Assembly: GCA_947427035.1 (NCBI GenBank)
Contig: CANEGK010000012.1
Location: forward strand, 1-56,494
Origin: an uncultured Clostridium sp.
GTDB lineage: Bacteria; Bacillota; Clostridia; Oscillospirales; Butyricicoccaceae
Length of the DNA stretch: 56,494 bases
Direction of reading: 5' to 3'
In this document: one piece after another, positions 48,933 through 56,494 of the stretch
Numbering within the stretch: position 1 is the first letter of the stretch
How the letters are laid out: every line of letters starts with the position of its first letter
Position numbers and translations under genes: made by a program
The notes under the pieces: model-generated
Seen by the model: only the letters and a program-made list of their open reading frames with translations
What the model was told of the DNA's origin: nothing
Databases searched by the model: none

Positions 48933-49646
48933 ATGCAGAAAATGCTGTCGCTGGCGCGCAAATGCGTCGACGACTATCATATGATAAACCCCCATGACCG
49001 CATCGCCGTCGGCGTTTCGGGCGGCAAAGATTCGCTCGCCCTGCTTGTCGTGCTCGCTGAGCTGCGCCGTTTTTATCCCCATCCTTTTTCGCTGACGGCC
49101 ATCACGCTGGATGCCGGGTATTCGGAAATGGACTTCGCCCCCGTCGCGGCGCTGTGCGAATGTCTCGAGGTTCCCTATATTATAAAGAAGACGGAAATCG
49201 GGAAAATCCTGTTTGAAATACGCAAAGAGAAAAACCCCTGCGCCCTGTGCGCCAAAATGCGGCGCGGCGCTTTAAATGACGCCGCGCTGGCCGCCGGCTG
49301 CAAAAAGGTGGCGCTTGGCCACCATTTTGACGATGTCGCTGAAACCTTTATGCTGTCCCTGTTTTATGAAGGGCGCATCAACTGCTTTTATCCCGTCACC
49401 TATCTGGATCGCAAAGGGGTCACGGTCATCCGCCCGCTTCTTTATATTCCCGAACGGCAAATCACCGGCTTTGCCCGGCGGCAGGCGCTGCCTGTGGTCA
49501 AAAATCTGTGCCCGGCCGACAAGCACACCAAGCGTGAAGAGGTCAAAGAACTGCTCCGCGAGCTGGAACGCACGCATCACGATTTGCGCGAGCGCATTTT
49601 TGGCGCTATTCAGCGTTACCCGCTCGAAGGTTGGGAAAAGCGCTGA
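48933..49646 (+). CDS. TtcA/TtuA-like PP-loop tRNA thiolation enzyme
   Basis: 237 residues of the adenine nucleotide alpha-hydrolase (PP-loop) family. The PP-loop VGVSGGKDSLALLV spans about 27-40. A CxxC (Cys103, Cys106 in NPCALCAKMRRG) and a later Cys193 (VVKNLCPADKHTKREEV) are the three ligands that hold the 4Fe-4S cluster in TtcA-type enzymes. LGHHFDDVAETFMLSLFYEG is the usual second block. TtcA makes 2-thiocytidine at tRNA position 32. Related short clostridial proteins may have other tRNA targets, so I give no symbol. The start at 48933 has GGAG ten bases upstream. Confidence 0.85.
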   Translation: MQKMLSLARKCVDDYHMINPHDRIAVGVSGGKDSLALLVVLAELRRFYPHPFSLTAITLDAGYSEMDFAPVAALCECLEVPYIIKKTEIGKILFEIRKEKNPCALCAKMRRGALNDAALAAGCKKVALGHHFDDVAETFMLSLFYEGRINCFYPVTYLDRKGVTVIRPLLYIPERQITGFARRQALPVVKNLCPADKHTKREEVKELLRELERTHHDLRERIFGAIQRYPLEGWEKR

Positions 49647-49779
49647 CTTCCCGCTTTCATCATTGCTTCCGGGCCAGGGGCGATTTGCGGGCGGCCGGAT
49701 GTTTTCCCCAGCACAAAATCCCGTATATTTTTAATAGATTATTTAAAGGATCGTTCTGTTTTTCTGGTTTACAGTGTGC

Positions 49780-49785
49780 TATAAT
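49780..49785 (+). promoter_or_regulatory. Extended -10 promoter of the CBS gene
   Basis: TATAAT (49780-49785) preceded by TGC, an extended -10; no good -35. It is 47 bases ahead of the ATG at 49833. Confidence 0.55.
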
Positions 49786-49832
49786 AAGGTTGTCAGTTAA
49801 CCAACCACCCCGGACTCCAAAGGATGTGTTAT

Positions 49833-50309
49833 ATGAACGTACTTCGTTTTCTGACCCCCAAAAATACCGTCGGCTATGTTTATGATGACTGTTCCCTGCG
49901 CCAGGCCCTGGAAAAGATGGAGTATCACCACCATTCCTCTCTTCCCATCATTGACCACGCAGGTGGATATGTCGGGACTCTGACCGAAGGCGATCTTCTT
50001 TGGGCCATCAAAAATCAGCTTTCTCACAGCAGCCAGCAGATTCTCAGTCTGAAAGACGCTGAAAACATCCCTATCAGCAGCGTCAAGCGCCGTTGGGACA
50101 ATGAGCCGGTGACGGCGGATACCCGTATGGAAGATTTGGTTTCCGTTGCGCTCAACCAGAACTTTGTCCCTGTCGTCGACGACCGCGGCGTTTTTGTCGG
50201 TATTGTCGCCCGCCGGCAGATCATCCGCTACTTGCAGGAGCTTGTCCCCCCGCGCGCCGTGCGCGAAAAGTCCCGCGAACTGTCGGCCGCAGGCCGCGTC
50301 AACGTTTAA
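49833..50309 (+). CDS. CBS-domain pair protein
   Basis: 158 residues from the ATG at 49833 (AAAGGA upstream; an in-frame ATG at 49824 overlaps that site). Two CBS motifs make one Bateman module. The first (about 8-60) contains HHSSLPIIDHAGGYVGTLTE and GDLLWAI. The second (about 85-140) contains NQNFVPVVDDRGVFVGIVAR and RQIIRYL. No catalytic domain is attached. Stand-alone CBS pairs bind adenosine nucleotides or SAM and usually regulate a partner protein; the partner is not evident here. The gene is monocistronic with a strong terminator behind it. Confidence 0.85.
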   Translation: MNVLRFLTPKNTVGYVYDDCSLRQALEKMEYHHHSSLPIIDHAGGYVGTLTEGDLLWAIKNQLSHSSQQILSLKDAENIPISSVKRRWDNEPVTADTRMEDLVSVALNQNFVPVVDDRGVFVGIVARRQIIRYLQELVPPRAVREKSRELSAAGRVNV

Positions 50310-50370
50310 CTTTTACACCAAAAGCACGGGGCATGGGCGCCCTACATAGGTAGTTCTATTTCCGGGGAAT

Positions 50371-50416
50371 AACCCCGGCAGGAATTATGATGAAATTTCC
50401 TGCCGGGGTTTTCTTT
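50371..50416 (+). terminator. Terminator of the CBS gene
   Basis: A 14-base perfect stem AACCCCGGCAGGAA/TTCCTGCCGGGGTT with a 12-base loop, then TTCTTTG. Just upstream CCGGGG (50362-50367) can pair with CCCCGG inside the 5' arm, giving an alternative smaller hairpin. Confidence 0.75.
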
Positions 50417-50543
50417 GTCCTGTGGGGCATCCCACTCGTGCAGCCGATATTGATATCGTGAATTTTTATTGTTTGCAGCGTCCTTTTGGACTGCTTCGCA
50501 CTCTTTTTATATACTGCAATCTTCCTCTGAAATTCCCATGGAC

Positions 50544-50581
50544 TTATGATTTCTCCCCGCCGGGGCGGGGAGAAATCATAA
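50544..50581. repeat. Perfect 18-base inverted repeat (38-base palindrome)
   Basis: TTATGATTTCTCCCCGCC, two bases, then its exact reverse complement. It lies between the CBS terminator and the end of the receiver-fusion gene. There is no T-run on either side, so it is unlikely to be a simple terminator. The intergenic region 50310-50626 otherwise holds only the CBS terminator. Confidence 0.75.
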
Positions 50582-50626
50582 AATCTCGCGTTAAGGCGAG
50601 CGAGCTTTGATGGAATCAAAAGTTTC

Positions 50627-51994
50627 TTATGTCTTTGATTTAGCGAAAAAAGCGTCTATCTTCGTCTTGATCTCCGCGGGCTTCAGGTCTTTCAGCAGAT
50701 AGCCCGCCGGCTTGAGGGCCAGCAAATTTTTAACAAGCTCCGGGTCGCTCCGGCCTGTCAAAAAAATGACCGGAATATCGGAGAAGGACTTTTCCCAGCG
50801 GAGCATCTCCAGGGTCTGTTTGCCGTCTACTACCGGCATTTCGTAATCCAACAAAATCAGATCCGGCCTGTTCAGGGTAATTGTTCGAATGGCGGCCACG
50901 CCGGATTCGGCCTGCGCCACCTCATAGTCCGGCTCCAGCAATTTTGTGATGCCGTAGCAGATGGTGGCAGAGTCGTCTACCACCAGAATCTTTCGCTTGG
51001 GATTGGCCATCTCCTTCTCGATCTGCTTTTTTCGTTGCTCCAGATATTCGGCCACCTCGGCGGCGGCGTTATCTCCCGTAATGCAGATGCCCACGCCGGT
51101 CTCCAGCAGGCGGGGGGCGACAACACAGTAGCCGAAATACCCCGCCCCGGTATCCAGCAGCAGGCTGAGCTGGTGCTCGCCCTTCGCCATCAGATCCTGA
51201 AACTGTTCATGCGAAAGGAAATTTTCCTCTTCAATGCTGTAATCCTTCAGATCCGGGAAACACGCCATAGCCCGGGTCACGAACTGCCGGGCAGAATAGC
51301 GGGTGGCATGGATCAGCATGGAGTCCAAATTGTTGGTCTTCAATCCCAAGATTTTGCCTACCGTGTTAACCAGCAGCTGCTCTTCAAAGACCAGGAAAAT
51401 TTCCAGCTTTTTCTCCTCTTGGGGGCAGCCCCAAATCAGGCGGTAGTAAAGCCCGTTGCCGAATTTTTCCCCGGCATAGGTATCGCTGATGAGATGGGCT
51501 TCCAGATGGAACATATCGAAGATCAACTGGGTAATCACCTTTTTAATATCCATCTGTTCTTGGGCAGTGAAGCGATTTTTCCACCTCTGGTCGTGCTTTC
51601 CGACAATCGCCTGATCCTCTATCACAGTGTGGCCGATCAACCACCCGCTGCACACCCCCAAAAAGTGTTCCACCGCTTCCGGAGCGTAGTCACTCCGCTC
51701 CAGTTCCTGTTCCAGGGCCGGAAGCGTATGCTCCCGGAATCCACGGTGAAGGAGCTGGTGCTGCTCCAGATCCTCGTAGCCGATGGATTCCATATAGGCT
51801 TCCTCGTCCGCAAAGTGGTTCATCGCGTGTTCTTTGAAATATTTGATGCCCTCCTGGCATGTCCACTGGCTGTCCTTTTCCTCTTCCTGAAAGGTAAACA
51901 GCTTATTGATGATCTTAAAGAGCCGCTGGTGCTCCCTATCAATCACGTCTACTCCTATATTTAGATCTTCCCGCCATTCAAATTCCTGAGCCAT
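50627..51994 (-). CDS. Hemerythrin - CheX-like - receiver domain fusion protein
   Basis: 455 residues, cytoplasmic. Residues 1-140 form a bacteriohemerythrin with every di-iron ligand in place: His22 (DREHQRLF), His60 and Glu64 (HFADE), His79 and His83 (HQLLH), His122 and Asp127 (HTVIED). Residues about 145-310 resemble a CheX/CheC-type domain (MFHLEAHLISDTYAG, FLVFEEQLLVNTVGKILGL) but I do not see a certain phosphatase motif. Residues 329-455 are a receiver with Asp340-341, phosphoacceptor Asp383 (LLDYEMP), Thr413 and Lys435. This joins an oxygen or redox-sensing module to phosphorelay output. No kinase is adjacent. Base usage looks less GC-skewed than the neighbours, perhaps a sign of transfer. 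GAGGAGG sits seven bases before the ATG. Confidence 0.85.
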   Translation of the reverse strand: MAQEFEWREDLNIGVDVIDREHQRLFKIINKLFTFQEEEKDSQWTCQEGIKYFKEHAMNHFADEEAYMESIGYEDLEQHQLLHRGFREHTLPALEQELERSDYAPEAVEHFLGVCSGWLIGHTVIEDQAIVGKHDQRWKNRFTAQEQMDIKKVITQLIFDMFHLEAHLISDTYAGEKFGNGLYYRLIWGCPQEEKKLEIFLVFEEQLLVNTVGKILGLKTNNLDSMLIHATRYSARQFVTRAMACFPDLKDYSIEEENFLSHEQFQDLMAKGEHQLSLLLDTGAGYFGYCVVAPRLLETGVGICITGDNAAAEVAEYLEQRKKQIEKEMANPKRKILVVDDSATICYGITKLLEPDYEVAQAESGVAAIRTITLNRPDLILLDYEMPVVDGKQTLEMLRWEKSFSDIPVIFLTGRSDPELVKNLLALKPAGYLLKDLKPAEIKTKIDAFFAKSKT

Positions 51995-52073
51995 GCAAAC
52001 CCCTCCTCATTCCCGGTCAACCGCTTCCGCATTTTCATTTCGCAGGCGTATTGGCTTATATCAGTAACCTATC

Positions 52074-52113
52074 AAAAAAATCTCCGACATTCTGCCCGCT
52101 TTCCGGCAGGCAG
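52074..52113 (-). terminator. Possible terminator of the peptidase-nitroreductase operon
   Basis: Minus strand CTGCCTGC, six-base loop, GCGGGCAG (one wobble), then about 12 bases and seven T residues, 21 bases past the nitroreductase stop. The gap between stem and T-run is longer than usual. Confidence 0.4.
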
Positions 52114-52134
52114 ACTTTGCGAGGCGATTTCCTT

Positions 52135-52662
52135 TTACTGGCGGAAATCAGCCAACTCGTCCAGCGTTTTTCGCTTTTTGGGGCGAATAGGGTCGCCTTC
52201 TGCCGCATACCCCAGCGCAATGACCAGGCGGATCCGGCCCTTGACGCTGAGGAGTTCCCGCAGCTTCTTTTCGTCAAACCAGCCCAGAATACAGCTGGCC
52301 AGCCCACGCTCGGCAGCTGCCAGCACCAGATGGGCGCTCGCGATGCCGATGTCAATGCTCCGGTAGTCCTGATCTTTGACACGGCTGCCCATGGCGGCGG
52401 TGGCGTTGTAGCTTTGCTCGCTGACGACGACAAAGCAGGGAACCTTTTCCGTAAAACCGTTCATGCCCATGCTCCGGGTACATGCTCCGACCTGTGCGCC
52501 CAGCGCGCCGGTGCAGACGCTCAGATACAGCGGCTGCGCGTTGCAGGCGCTGGGAGCCAAACGTGCCGCTTCCAGACAGGCTTCGATTTCAGGACGCGGC
52601 ACCGGCTTTTCACTGAAATTGCGGCAGCTCTGCCGTGTTTTGATCAGCGTTTCAAAATCCAT
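52135..52662 (-). CDS. Nitroreductase-family flavoprotein
   Basis: 175 residues from the ATG at 52662; an ATG six codons earlier lies inside the preceding gene and lacks a ribosome site. FMN-binding signatures are IKTRQSCRNFSEKPVP at the start, APSACNAQPLYLSV (about 36-49), and DIGIASAHLVLAAAERGLAS then LGWFDEKKL. The C-terminal LVIALGYAAEGDPIRPKKRK is also typical. These enzymes reduce nitroaromatics, quinones or other acceptors with NAD(P)H; the physiological substrate is unknown. It is the last gene of the pepT-aacS-peptidase operon, starting 4 bases after the previous stop. Confidence 0.88.
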   Translation of the reverse strand: MDFETLIKTRQSCRNFSEKPVPRPEIEACLEAARLAPSACNAQPLYLSVCTGALGAQVGACTRSMGMNGFTEKVPCFVVVSEQSYNATAAMGSRVKDQDYRSIDIGIASAHLVLAAAERGLASCILGWFDEKKLRELLSVKGRIRLVIALGYAAEGDPIRPKKRKTLDELADFRQ

Positions 52663-52666
52663 GGCC

Positions 52667-53797
52667 CTATTCCACTCCATCGGTCATCATGCGCATAACG
52701 ACCCGATAGGCCAGCGCAAAATCGTTGAGATCCAGGTATTCGCCGCAGCCGTGGCAGTTATACATGCCGCTGGAAATCCCGCCGCACTGATACCCCTTTC
52801 CGGCCAGGATATTGGCGTCTCCGCCCCCGCCCGACAGGGCCATGACCGGCGTAACCCCTTCTTTGACATAGGCGTCGTAGCAGCAGCGGAAGATAAACCA
52901 TTCCCTGTCCTGCTTGATGGACGGATAGGTCTGCCTGACCTCGAAATCAACATGGCCGCCTCGCTTCTGCGCGGCCGCTTCACAGGCCGCCCGCACGGCC
53001 TCGACCTGTTTTTGCAGTTTGGCGTCATCGTGCGAGCGCGCTTCGGCCGTAAACCATGCGTTTTCGGCGACGATATTGTTGGCCGCGCCGCCGCCAATGA
53101 TTCCGACGTTCGAGGTGGTTTCCTCGTCAATACGGCCAAACGGCGCATTTTGCAGCGCTTCGGACAGCATCAGGATGGCGGAAGCCCCCTTTTCCGGCTC
53201 GATGCCGGCGTGCGCCGGCCTGCCGTGAAAATCGGCGCGCATGGCGACCGCAGCCGGCCCCGACACATACATGGTGCCCGGCTTGTCCGCGTAATCGATG
53301 GCGAAAAAGCTTTTGCACGGCATGAGTGTTTCGTCAAAATTTTTGGCTCCCAGCATACCGACCTCTTCGCCAATGGTGAACAGACAGTACAGCTCGCGGT
53401 GCGGAAGCTTCAGCTCGCTTAAGCGCTCCAGCAACTCGAGCAGCATGGCGATGCCCGATTTATCATCTGCGCCCAGAATGGTGTCGCCGCCGCTGGCCAG
53501 CCTGTCGCCCTGAAGCTGCGGCTTGATTCCGCGGCCCGGCTTGACGGTGTCCTGGTGGGCGTTGAAACAAATGGCCTCGCCCGGCATGGTTCCCTGAACG
53601 TGTACCAGAATGTTGCTTCCCGTGCTGCCGCACGCTTCTCCGGCCCTGTCGCGCAGAAACTGATATCCGCGTGTGTTGAACCAGTCCTCCAGATAATCGG
53701 TGACCTTTCCCTCATCGCCCGACTCGCTGTCGATGGCGATGAGCTCGAGCAGGGTTTTGAGCATACGCTCGCGGTTGAATTGCAGCCTTTCTTCCAT
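52667..53797 (-). CDS. PepT-like M20 metallopeptidase
   Basis: 376 residues of the M20 (PepT-like) family. The first zinc ligand His is in CFNAHQDTVKPGRG (HxD). The bridging Asp is in GGDTILGADDKSGIAMLLEL. The catalytic Glu pair is in LFTIGEEVGMLGAKNF, and further ligands are Asp in FAIDYADKPG and His in YNCHGCGEYL. The insert HGRPAHAGIEPEKGASAI is the dimerisation-domain motif. It is likely a cytoplasmic di- or tripeptidase. The second of two adjacent ATGs (53797) fits the GGGAGG site better. It lies 10 bases downstream of aacS and is clearly divergent from the pepT at the window end. Confidence 0.9.
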   Translation of the reverse strand: MEERLQFNRERMLKTLLELIAIDSESGDEGKVTDYLEDWFNTRGYQFLRDRAGEACGSTGSNILVHVQGTMPGEAICFNAHQDTVKPGRGIKPQLQGDRLASGGDTILGADDKSGIAMLLELLERLSELKLPHRELYCLFTIGEEVGMLGAKNFDETLMPCKSFFAIDYADKPGTMYVSGPAAVAMRADFHGRPAHAGIEPEKGASAILMLSEALQNAPFGRIDEETTSNVGIIGGGAANNIVAENAWFTAEARSHDDAKLQKQVEAVRAACEAAAQKRGGHVDFEVRQTYPSIKQDREWFIFRCCYDAYVKEGVTPVMALSGGGGDANILAGKGYQCGGISSGMYNCHGCGEYLDLNDFALAYRVVMRMMTDGVE

Positions 53798-53810
53798 CAT
53801 GCCCTCCCGT

Positions 53811-55775
53811 TTACTTTTGCAGCTCGGGCAAAAGCGCCTCGTAAATATCCAGACTTTCGGGGTTTTGCAGCGCGTCCCGGTTGGTAACGCTGCGGCCGTT
53901 GACCATGTTGGTGACGGCCGATTCGACCTTTTTCCCGTTCATGGTGCGGGGAATATCGGCGACCTGGAACATGCGCGCCGGGACATGGCGCGGCGACGCT
54001 TCGCGCCGGAGAATGTCGCGGATTTCCTTCTGCTTCTGTTCGTCCAGCGTCATGCCGTCCTGCAACTGAACAAAGAGCAGAATGCGCTGATCATCGTGGT
54101 AATTCTGGCCGATAGCCAGGCTTTCGACGACGCCGGACACCTTTGCGACCTGGTTGTAAATCTCTGCCGTACCGATGCGCACGCCCGACGGCTTGAGCAC
54201 CGAATCCGAACGGCCGTAGAAGGTGATGCCGCCCGTGTCCGAGTGGAAAAGCACATAGTCGCCGTGCCGCCACACACCGGGGAATACATCAAAATAGGCG
54301 TCATGATACCGCTTTCCGTCCGGGTCGTTCCAGAAATACAGCGGCATGGGCGGCGCCGGCTTTTCGCACACCAGCTCGCCCTGTATGTCGCGCACCGGGT
54401 GTCCTGCGTCGTCATAGCATTCAATTTTCATGCCCAGGCCGGGGCGCTGAAGCTCGCCGGAGTAGACAGGCAGAATGGGGATGCCGGTGGCAAAGCAGCC
54501 GTTGATGTCGGTGCCGCCGGCAATCGAGCTGAGGTGTACATCCTCTTTCATCTCGCGGTAGACATAGGCGAAGCCTTCATCCGACAGGGCCGAACCGGTT
54601 TGCAGCACCGTCTCAAGCTCGTCAAGCCGGGCCGTCTCACGCGGGTGGAAGCCCTGCGTGATCAGGGAATGGACATAGCTGGCGCTCAGGCCGAAGGCCG
54701 TCACCTTTTCTTCGTCCAGGATGCGCCAAATGGCGCCCGTATCCGGGTAGGCCGGGTTGCCGTCGTACAGCACGATGGTCGCGCCCGCGCCCAGCGCGGC
54801 GGCCTGCCAGTTCCACATCATCCAGCTGCACGAAGTGATGTACAAAAGGGTCGAGCGCTCGTTAATGTCGCCCTGAAGCACCAGCTCCTTGAGCTGGTTG
54901 AGCAGCAGGCCGGCGGCCGACTGCACCATGCATTTGGGCTTGCCCGTTGTGCCCGACGAGAACATGACAACCAGCGGATGCTCGGCCGGGAGCTGTTCGA
55001 ACACAAAGCTTTCCGGCTCCTTTTCCACCAGGTACTCATCCCACAAAACAGCGTTGGGTACAGCGCCCACGCCGCCGTCGCCCGCATAATGCGTGACGAC
55101 CACCCGCGCAAGCGAAGGAATACCGGCCGCGATTTCGGCGGCGTTTTTGAGGACGTCAAAGCGCTTGCCCTTATAATAATAGCCGTCGGTCGTGACGAGC
55201 ACGCGGGGCGAAACCTGGCCCAGCCTGTCGATGGCGGCCAGCGGGCCGATATCGGTCGCGCACGAGCACCACACCGCGCCGACGGCCGCGGCCGCCAGCA
55301 TGGCGATGACCGTCTCCGGCAGGTTGGGCAGATAACCGGCCACGGCGTCGCCCGGCTTGACGCCTTCGCGCCGCAGTGCCTCGGCCAGGCGAAGGACCTG
55401 CGAGCGCAGCGCGGCGTAATCGTATTCACGCCTGAGCTGGTTTTCGCCGCGGAAGATGATCACCGGGCCTTTTTTATCCGAAAATTTGAGCATGTTTTCG
55501 GCGTAATTGAGCTTTGCGCCCGGGAACCAGTGCGCCCCCGGGAAGTGCGTCAGATCGTCGACGACACAGTCAAAGCGTCTCGAACATTTGACGTCAAAAA
55601 AGTCCCACAAAGCGCCCCAAAAGGCGGGGATATCGTCCACCGACCAACGGTAAAGCTCGTCATAACCGGCAAAGGTTCTGCCACAGCGTTCGCCTGCAAA
55701 GCGCATGAAGCGCGTCATTTCAGCACGTTCAATGCGCTCCGGCGAAGGGGTCCACAGGGGTTTTCTCATATCCAT
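53811..55775 (-). CDS. Acetoacetyl-CoA synthetase (acetoacetate-CoA ligase)
   Basis: 654 residues from the ATG at 55775; a TTG five codons earlier is the alternative, and the ribosome site (GAAAGAAG) is weak for either. ANL-superfamily enzyme that activates an acid as acyl-AMP and then as CoA thioester. N-terminal GAHWFPGAKLNYAENMLKF and the AMP-binding VVMFSSGTTGKPKCMVQ (P-loop) are visible. SSIAGGTDINGCFATGIPIL and YGRSDSVLKPSGVRIGTAEI complete the core. GGTDINGCF in place of the acetyl-CoA synthetase block, plus the N-terminus, favour acetoacetate as substrate. It sits between two peptidase genes, suggesting use of amino-acid or ketone-body carbon; that link is inference. Confidence 0.88.
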   Translation of the reverse strand: MDMRKPLWTPSPERIERAEMTRFMRFAGERCGRTFAGYDELYRWSVDDIPAFWGALWDFFDVKCSRRFDCVVDDLTHFPGAHWFPGAKLNYAENMLKFSDKKGPVIIFRGENQLRREYDYAALRSQVLRLAEALRREGVKPGDAVAGYLPNLPETVIAMLAAAAVGAVWCSCATDIGPLAAIDRLGQVSPRVLVTTDGYYYKGKRFDVLKNAAEIAAGIPSLARVVVTHYAGDGGVGAVPNAVLWDEYLVEKEPESFVFEQLPAEHPLVVMFSSGTTGKPKCMVQSAAGLLLNQLKELVLQGDINERSTLLYITSCSWMMWNWQAAALGAGATIVLYDGNPAYPDTGAIWRILDEEKVTAFGLSASYVHSLITQGFHPRETARLDELETVLQTGSALSDEGFAYVYREMKEDVHLSSIAGGTDINGCFATGIPILPVYSGELQRPGLGMKIECYDDAGHPVRDIQGELVCEKPAPPMPLYFWNDPDGKRYHDAYFDVFPGVWRHGDYVLFHSDTGGITFYGRSDSVLKPSGVRIGTAEIYNQVAKVSGVVESLAIGQNYHDDQRILLFVQLQDGMTLDEQKQKEIRDILRREASPRHVPARMFQVADIPRTMNGKKVESAVTNMVNGRSVTNRDALQNPESLDIYEALLPELQK

Positions 55776-55796
55776 TCTTCTTTCTGTCAATGTAAG

Positions 55797-56494
55797 TCAG
55801 CGGGCGTAAGCTTCCAGAATTTTGATGAGCAGGTCGGTGCATTTGTCCATGGCCTGCACACTGGCGTATTCCATTTTGCCGTGATGATTGTGGCTGCCGG
55901 TCCCCAGGTTAGGGCAGATGAGCCCCTTGTAGGTCAGTGTCGCACCGTCGGTGCCGCCGCGGATGGGGTTGCTCTTGGGTTCGGCGCCCAGCTCGCGCAC
56001 CGCGGCGCACGCCGTGTCGATGATGTGCATATGCTCGCGCATGACTTCGGCCATGTTGCGGTACTGGTCGACAATTTCGAGCGTCAGAGTGCCTTCTCCA
56101 TAACGGGCGTTCAAAAAATCGACGGCGCGGCGCACCATCGCCTTGCGCTCCTCCAGCTTTTGCGCGTCGTGATCGCGCAAAATGTAGTGCATTTTGGCCT
56201 CTTCCACGACGCCCTCAACGGCCGTCAGGTGATAAAAGCCCTCGCGCGCTTCGGTGTGGGCCGGCGTTTCGGCCGCGGGCAGCATGGCCATCAGCTCGCC
56301 CGCGATGAGCAGGGCGTTTTTCATTTTGTTTTTCGACGCGCCGGGGTGAATGTTCTTGCCCTGAATCCCGATGGTACAGGCAGCCGCATTGAAGTTCTCA
56401 TACTCCACCGCGCCGAAGGCCGCACCGTCGACAGTATAAGCGAAATCGGCGGCAAAATAGGGGATGTCAAACCGATCGGGCCCACGGCCGATTT
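55797..56494 (-). CDS. pepT: Peptidase T (tripeptide aminopeptidase), N-terminus beyond window
   Basis: The frame is open to the window edge. The visible 232 residues are the C-terminal part of PepT, starting inside GRGPDRFDIPYFAADFAYTV. They include the peptidase T blocks EYENFNAAACTIGIQGKNIH and PGASKNKMKNAL. Near the end are PIRGGTDGATLTYKGLICPN and the zinc-ligand region NLGTGSHNHHGKMEYASVQ. The GTG at 56408 is internal to this frame, not a real start. PepT removes N-terminal residues from tripeptides in the cytoplasm. It is the first visible gene of the operon; aacS follows 21 bases after its stop. Confidence 0.93.
   Translation of the reverse strand, partial: IGRGPDRFDIPYFAADFAYTVDGAAFGAVEYENFNAAACTIGIQGKNIHPGASKNKMKNALLIAGELMAMLPAAETPAHTEAREGFYHLTAVEGVVEEAKMHYILRDHDAQKLEERKAMVRRAVDFLNARYGEGTLTLEIVDQYRNMAEVMREHMHIIDTACAAVRELGAEPKSNPIRGGTDGATLTYKGLICPNLGTGSHNHHGKMEYASVQAMDKCTDLLIKILEAYAR

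Noticed and set aside
50356..50619. An 87-codon minus-strand frame between the CBS gene and the receiver fusion
   Set aside because: It is made of the palindrome and the terminator stem translated in frame, so it reflects the inverted repeats rather than a gene.

Overview
The window looks like a chromosomal segment of a spore-forming, low-G+C-lineage Firmicute of the class Clostridia, probably an Oscillospiraceae/Ruminococcaceae relative. The base composition is fairly high for that group (roughly 55-60 % G+C, estimated by eye). The lineage call is inference. It rests on a division and cell-wall (dcw) cluster of Firmicute layout with a SpoVD-type PBP carrying PASTA domains, a DAP-type MurE, a YtvI sporulation protein, Spo0A-like DNA-binding domains, an HPr with a Ser46 site, a GTP-type PEP carboxykinase, DUF951, and strong Shine-Dalgarno sites with many GTG starts.

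Positions 1-11040 (minus strand) hold the dcw operon. In transcription order this is mraZ, rsmH, an ftsL-like gene, a spoVD/pbpB-type PBP, murE, mraY, ftsW, murG, murA and a truncated ftsQ/divIB, all behind one strong promoter at 11010-11038. murD and murF are not in the cluster. Positions 11138-15090 (minus) carry an HPr paralogue with Tyr in place of the catalytic His15, then uvrC-rsmD-coaD and a coiled-coil gene. Positions 15117-17629 (minus) carry a DUF554 membrane protein and an overlapping macrodomain/class-M sirtuin pair.

Positions 17695-23146 (plus) hold an rRNA 2'-O-methyltransferase, a 718-residue membrane protein that I read as a catalytically dead P1B-type ATPase, and an EF-G paralogue. 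Next come a putative zinc peptidase (plus), aspartate kinase (minus), and ytvI plus a MATE exporter (plus). Positions 27980-30835 (minus) hold a VanR/VanS-like two-component system with a serine D,D-carboxypeptidase. An AT-rich stretch at 30840-31974 carries two small DNA-binding proteins, one a free-standing Spo0A output domain behind a Spo0A-box-like site. Positions 31976-35367 (minus) hold threonine synthase, an ApgM-type protein likely acting as homoserine kinase, and a VanZ-like protein.

From 35427 to 50416 the genes are mostly single units or pairs: pncB, azlCD, a DUF4349 lipoprotein, rpe behind a structured leader, an AEC permease, an S1-domain protein, DUF951, a Cys/His-rich repeat protein, DUF1294, an SGNH hydrolase, pckA, rsmA, a G5-3D protein, rplM-rpsI, a TtcA-like enzyme and a CBS protein. 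Positions 50627-51994 encode a hemerythrin-CheX-like-receiver fusion. Positions 52135-56494 (minus) form a peptide and organic-acid operon: peptidase T (cut by the window edge), acetoacetyl-CoA synthetase, a PepT-like M20 peptidase and a nitroreductase.

I saw no rRNA, tRNA, CRISPR array, insertion sequence or prophage. The least expected items are the pseudo-P-type ATPase (18667-20823), the HPr without His15, the hemerythrin-receiver fusion, the Spo0A output-domain-only gene with an upstream 0A box, the Cys/His-rich repeat protein, and the structured rpe leader.
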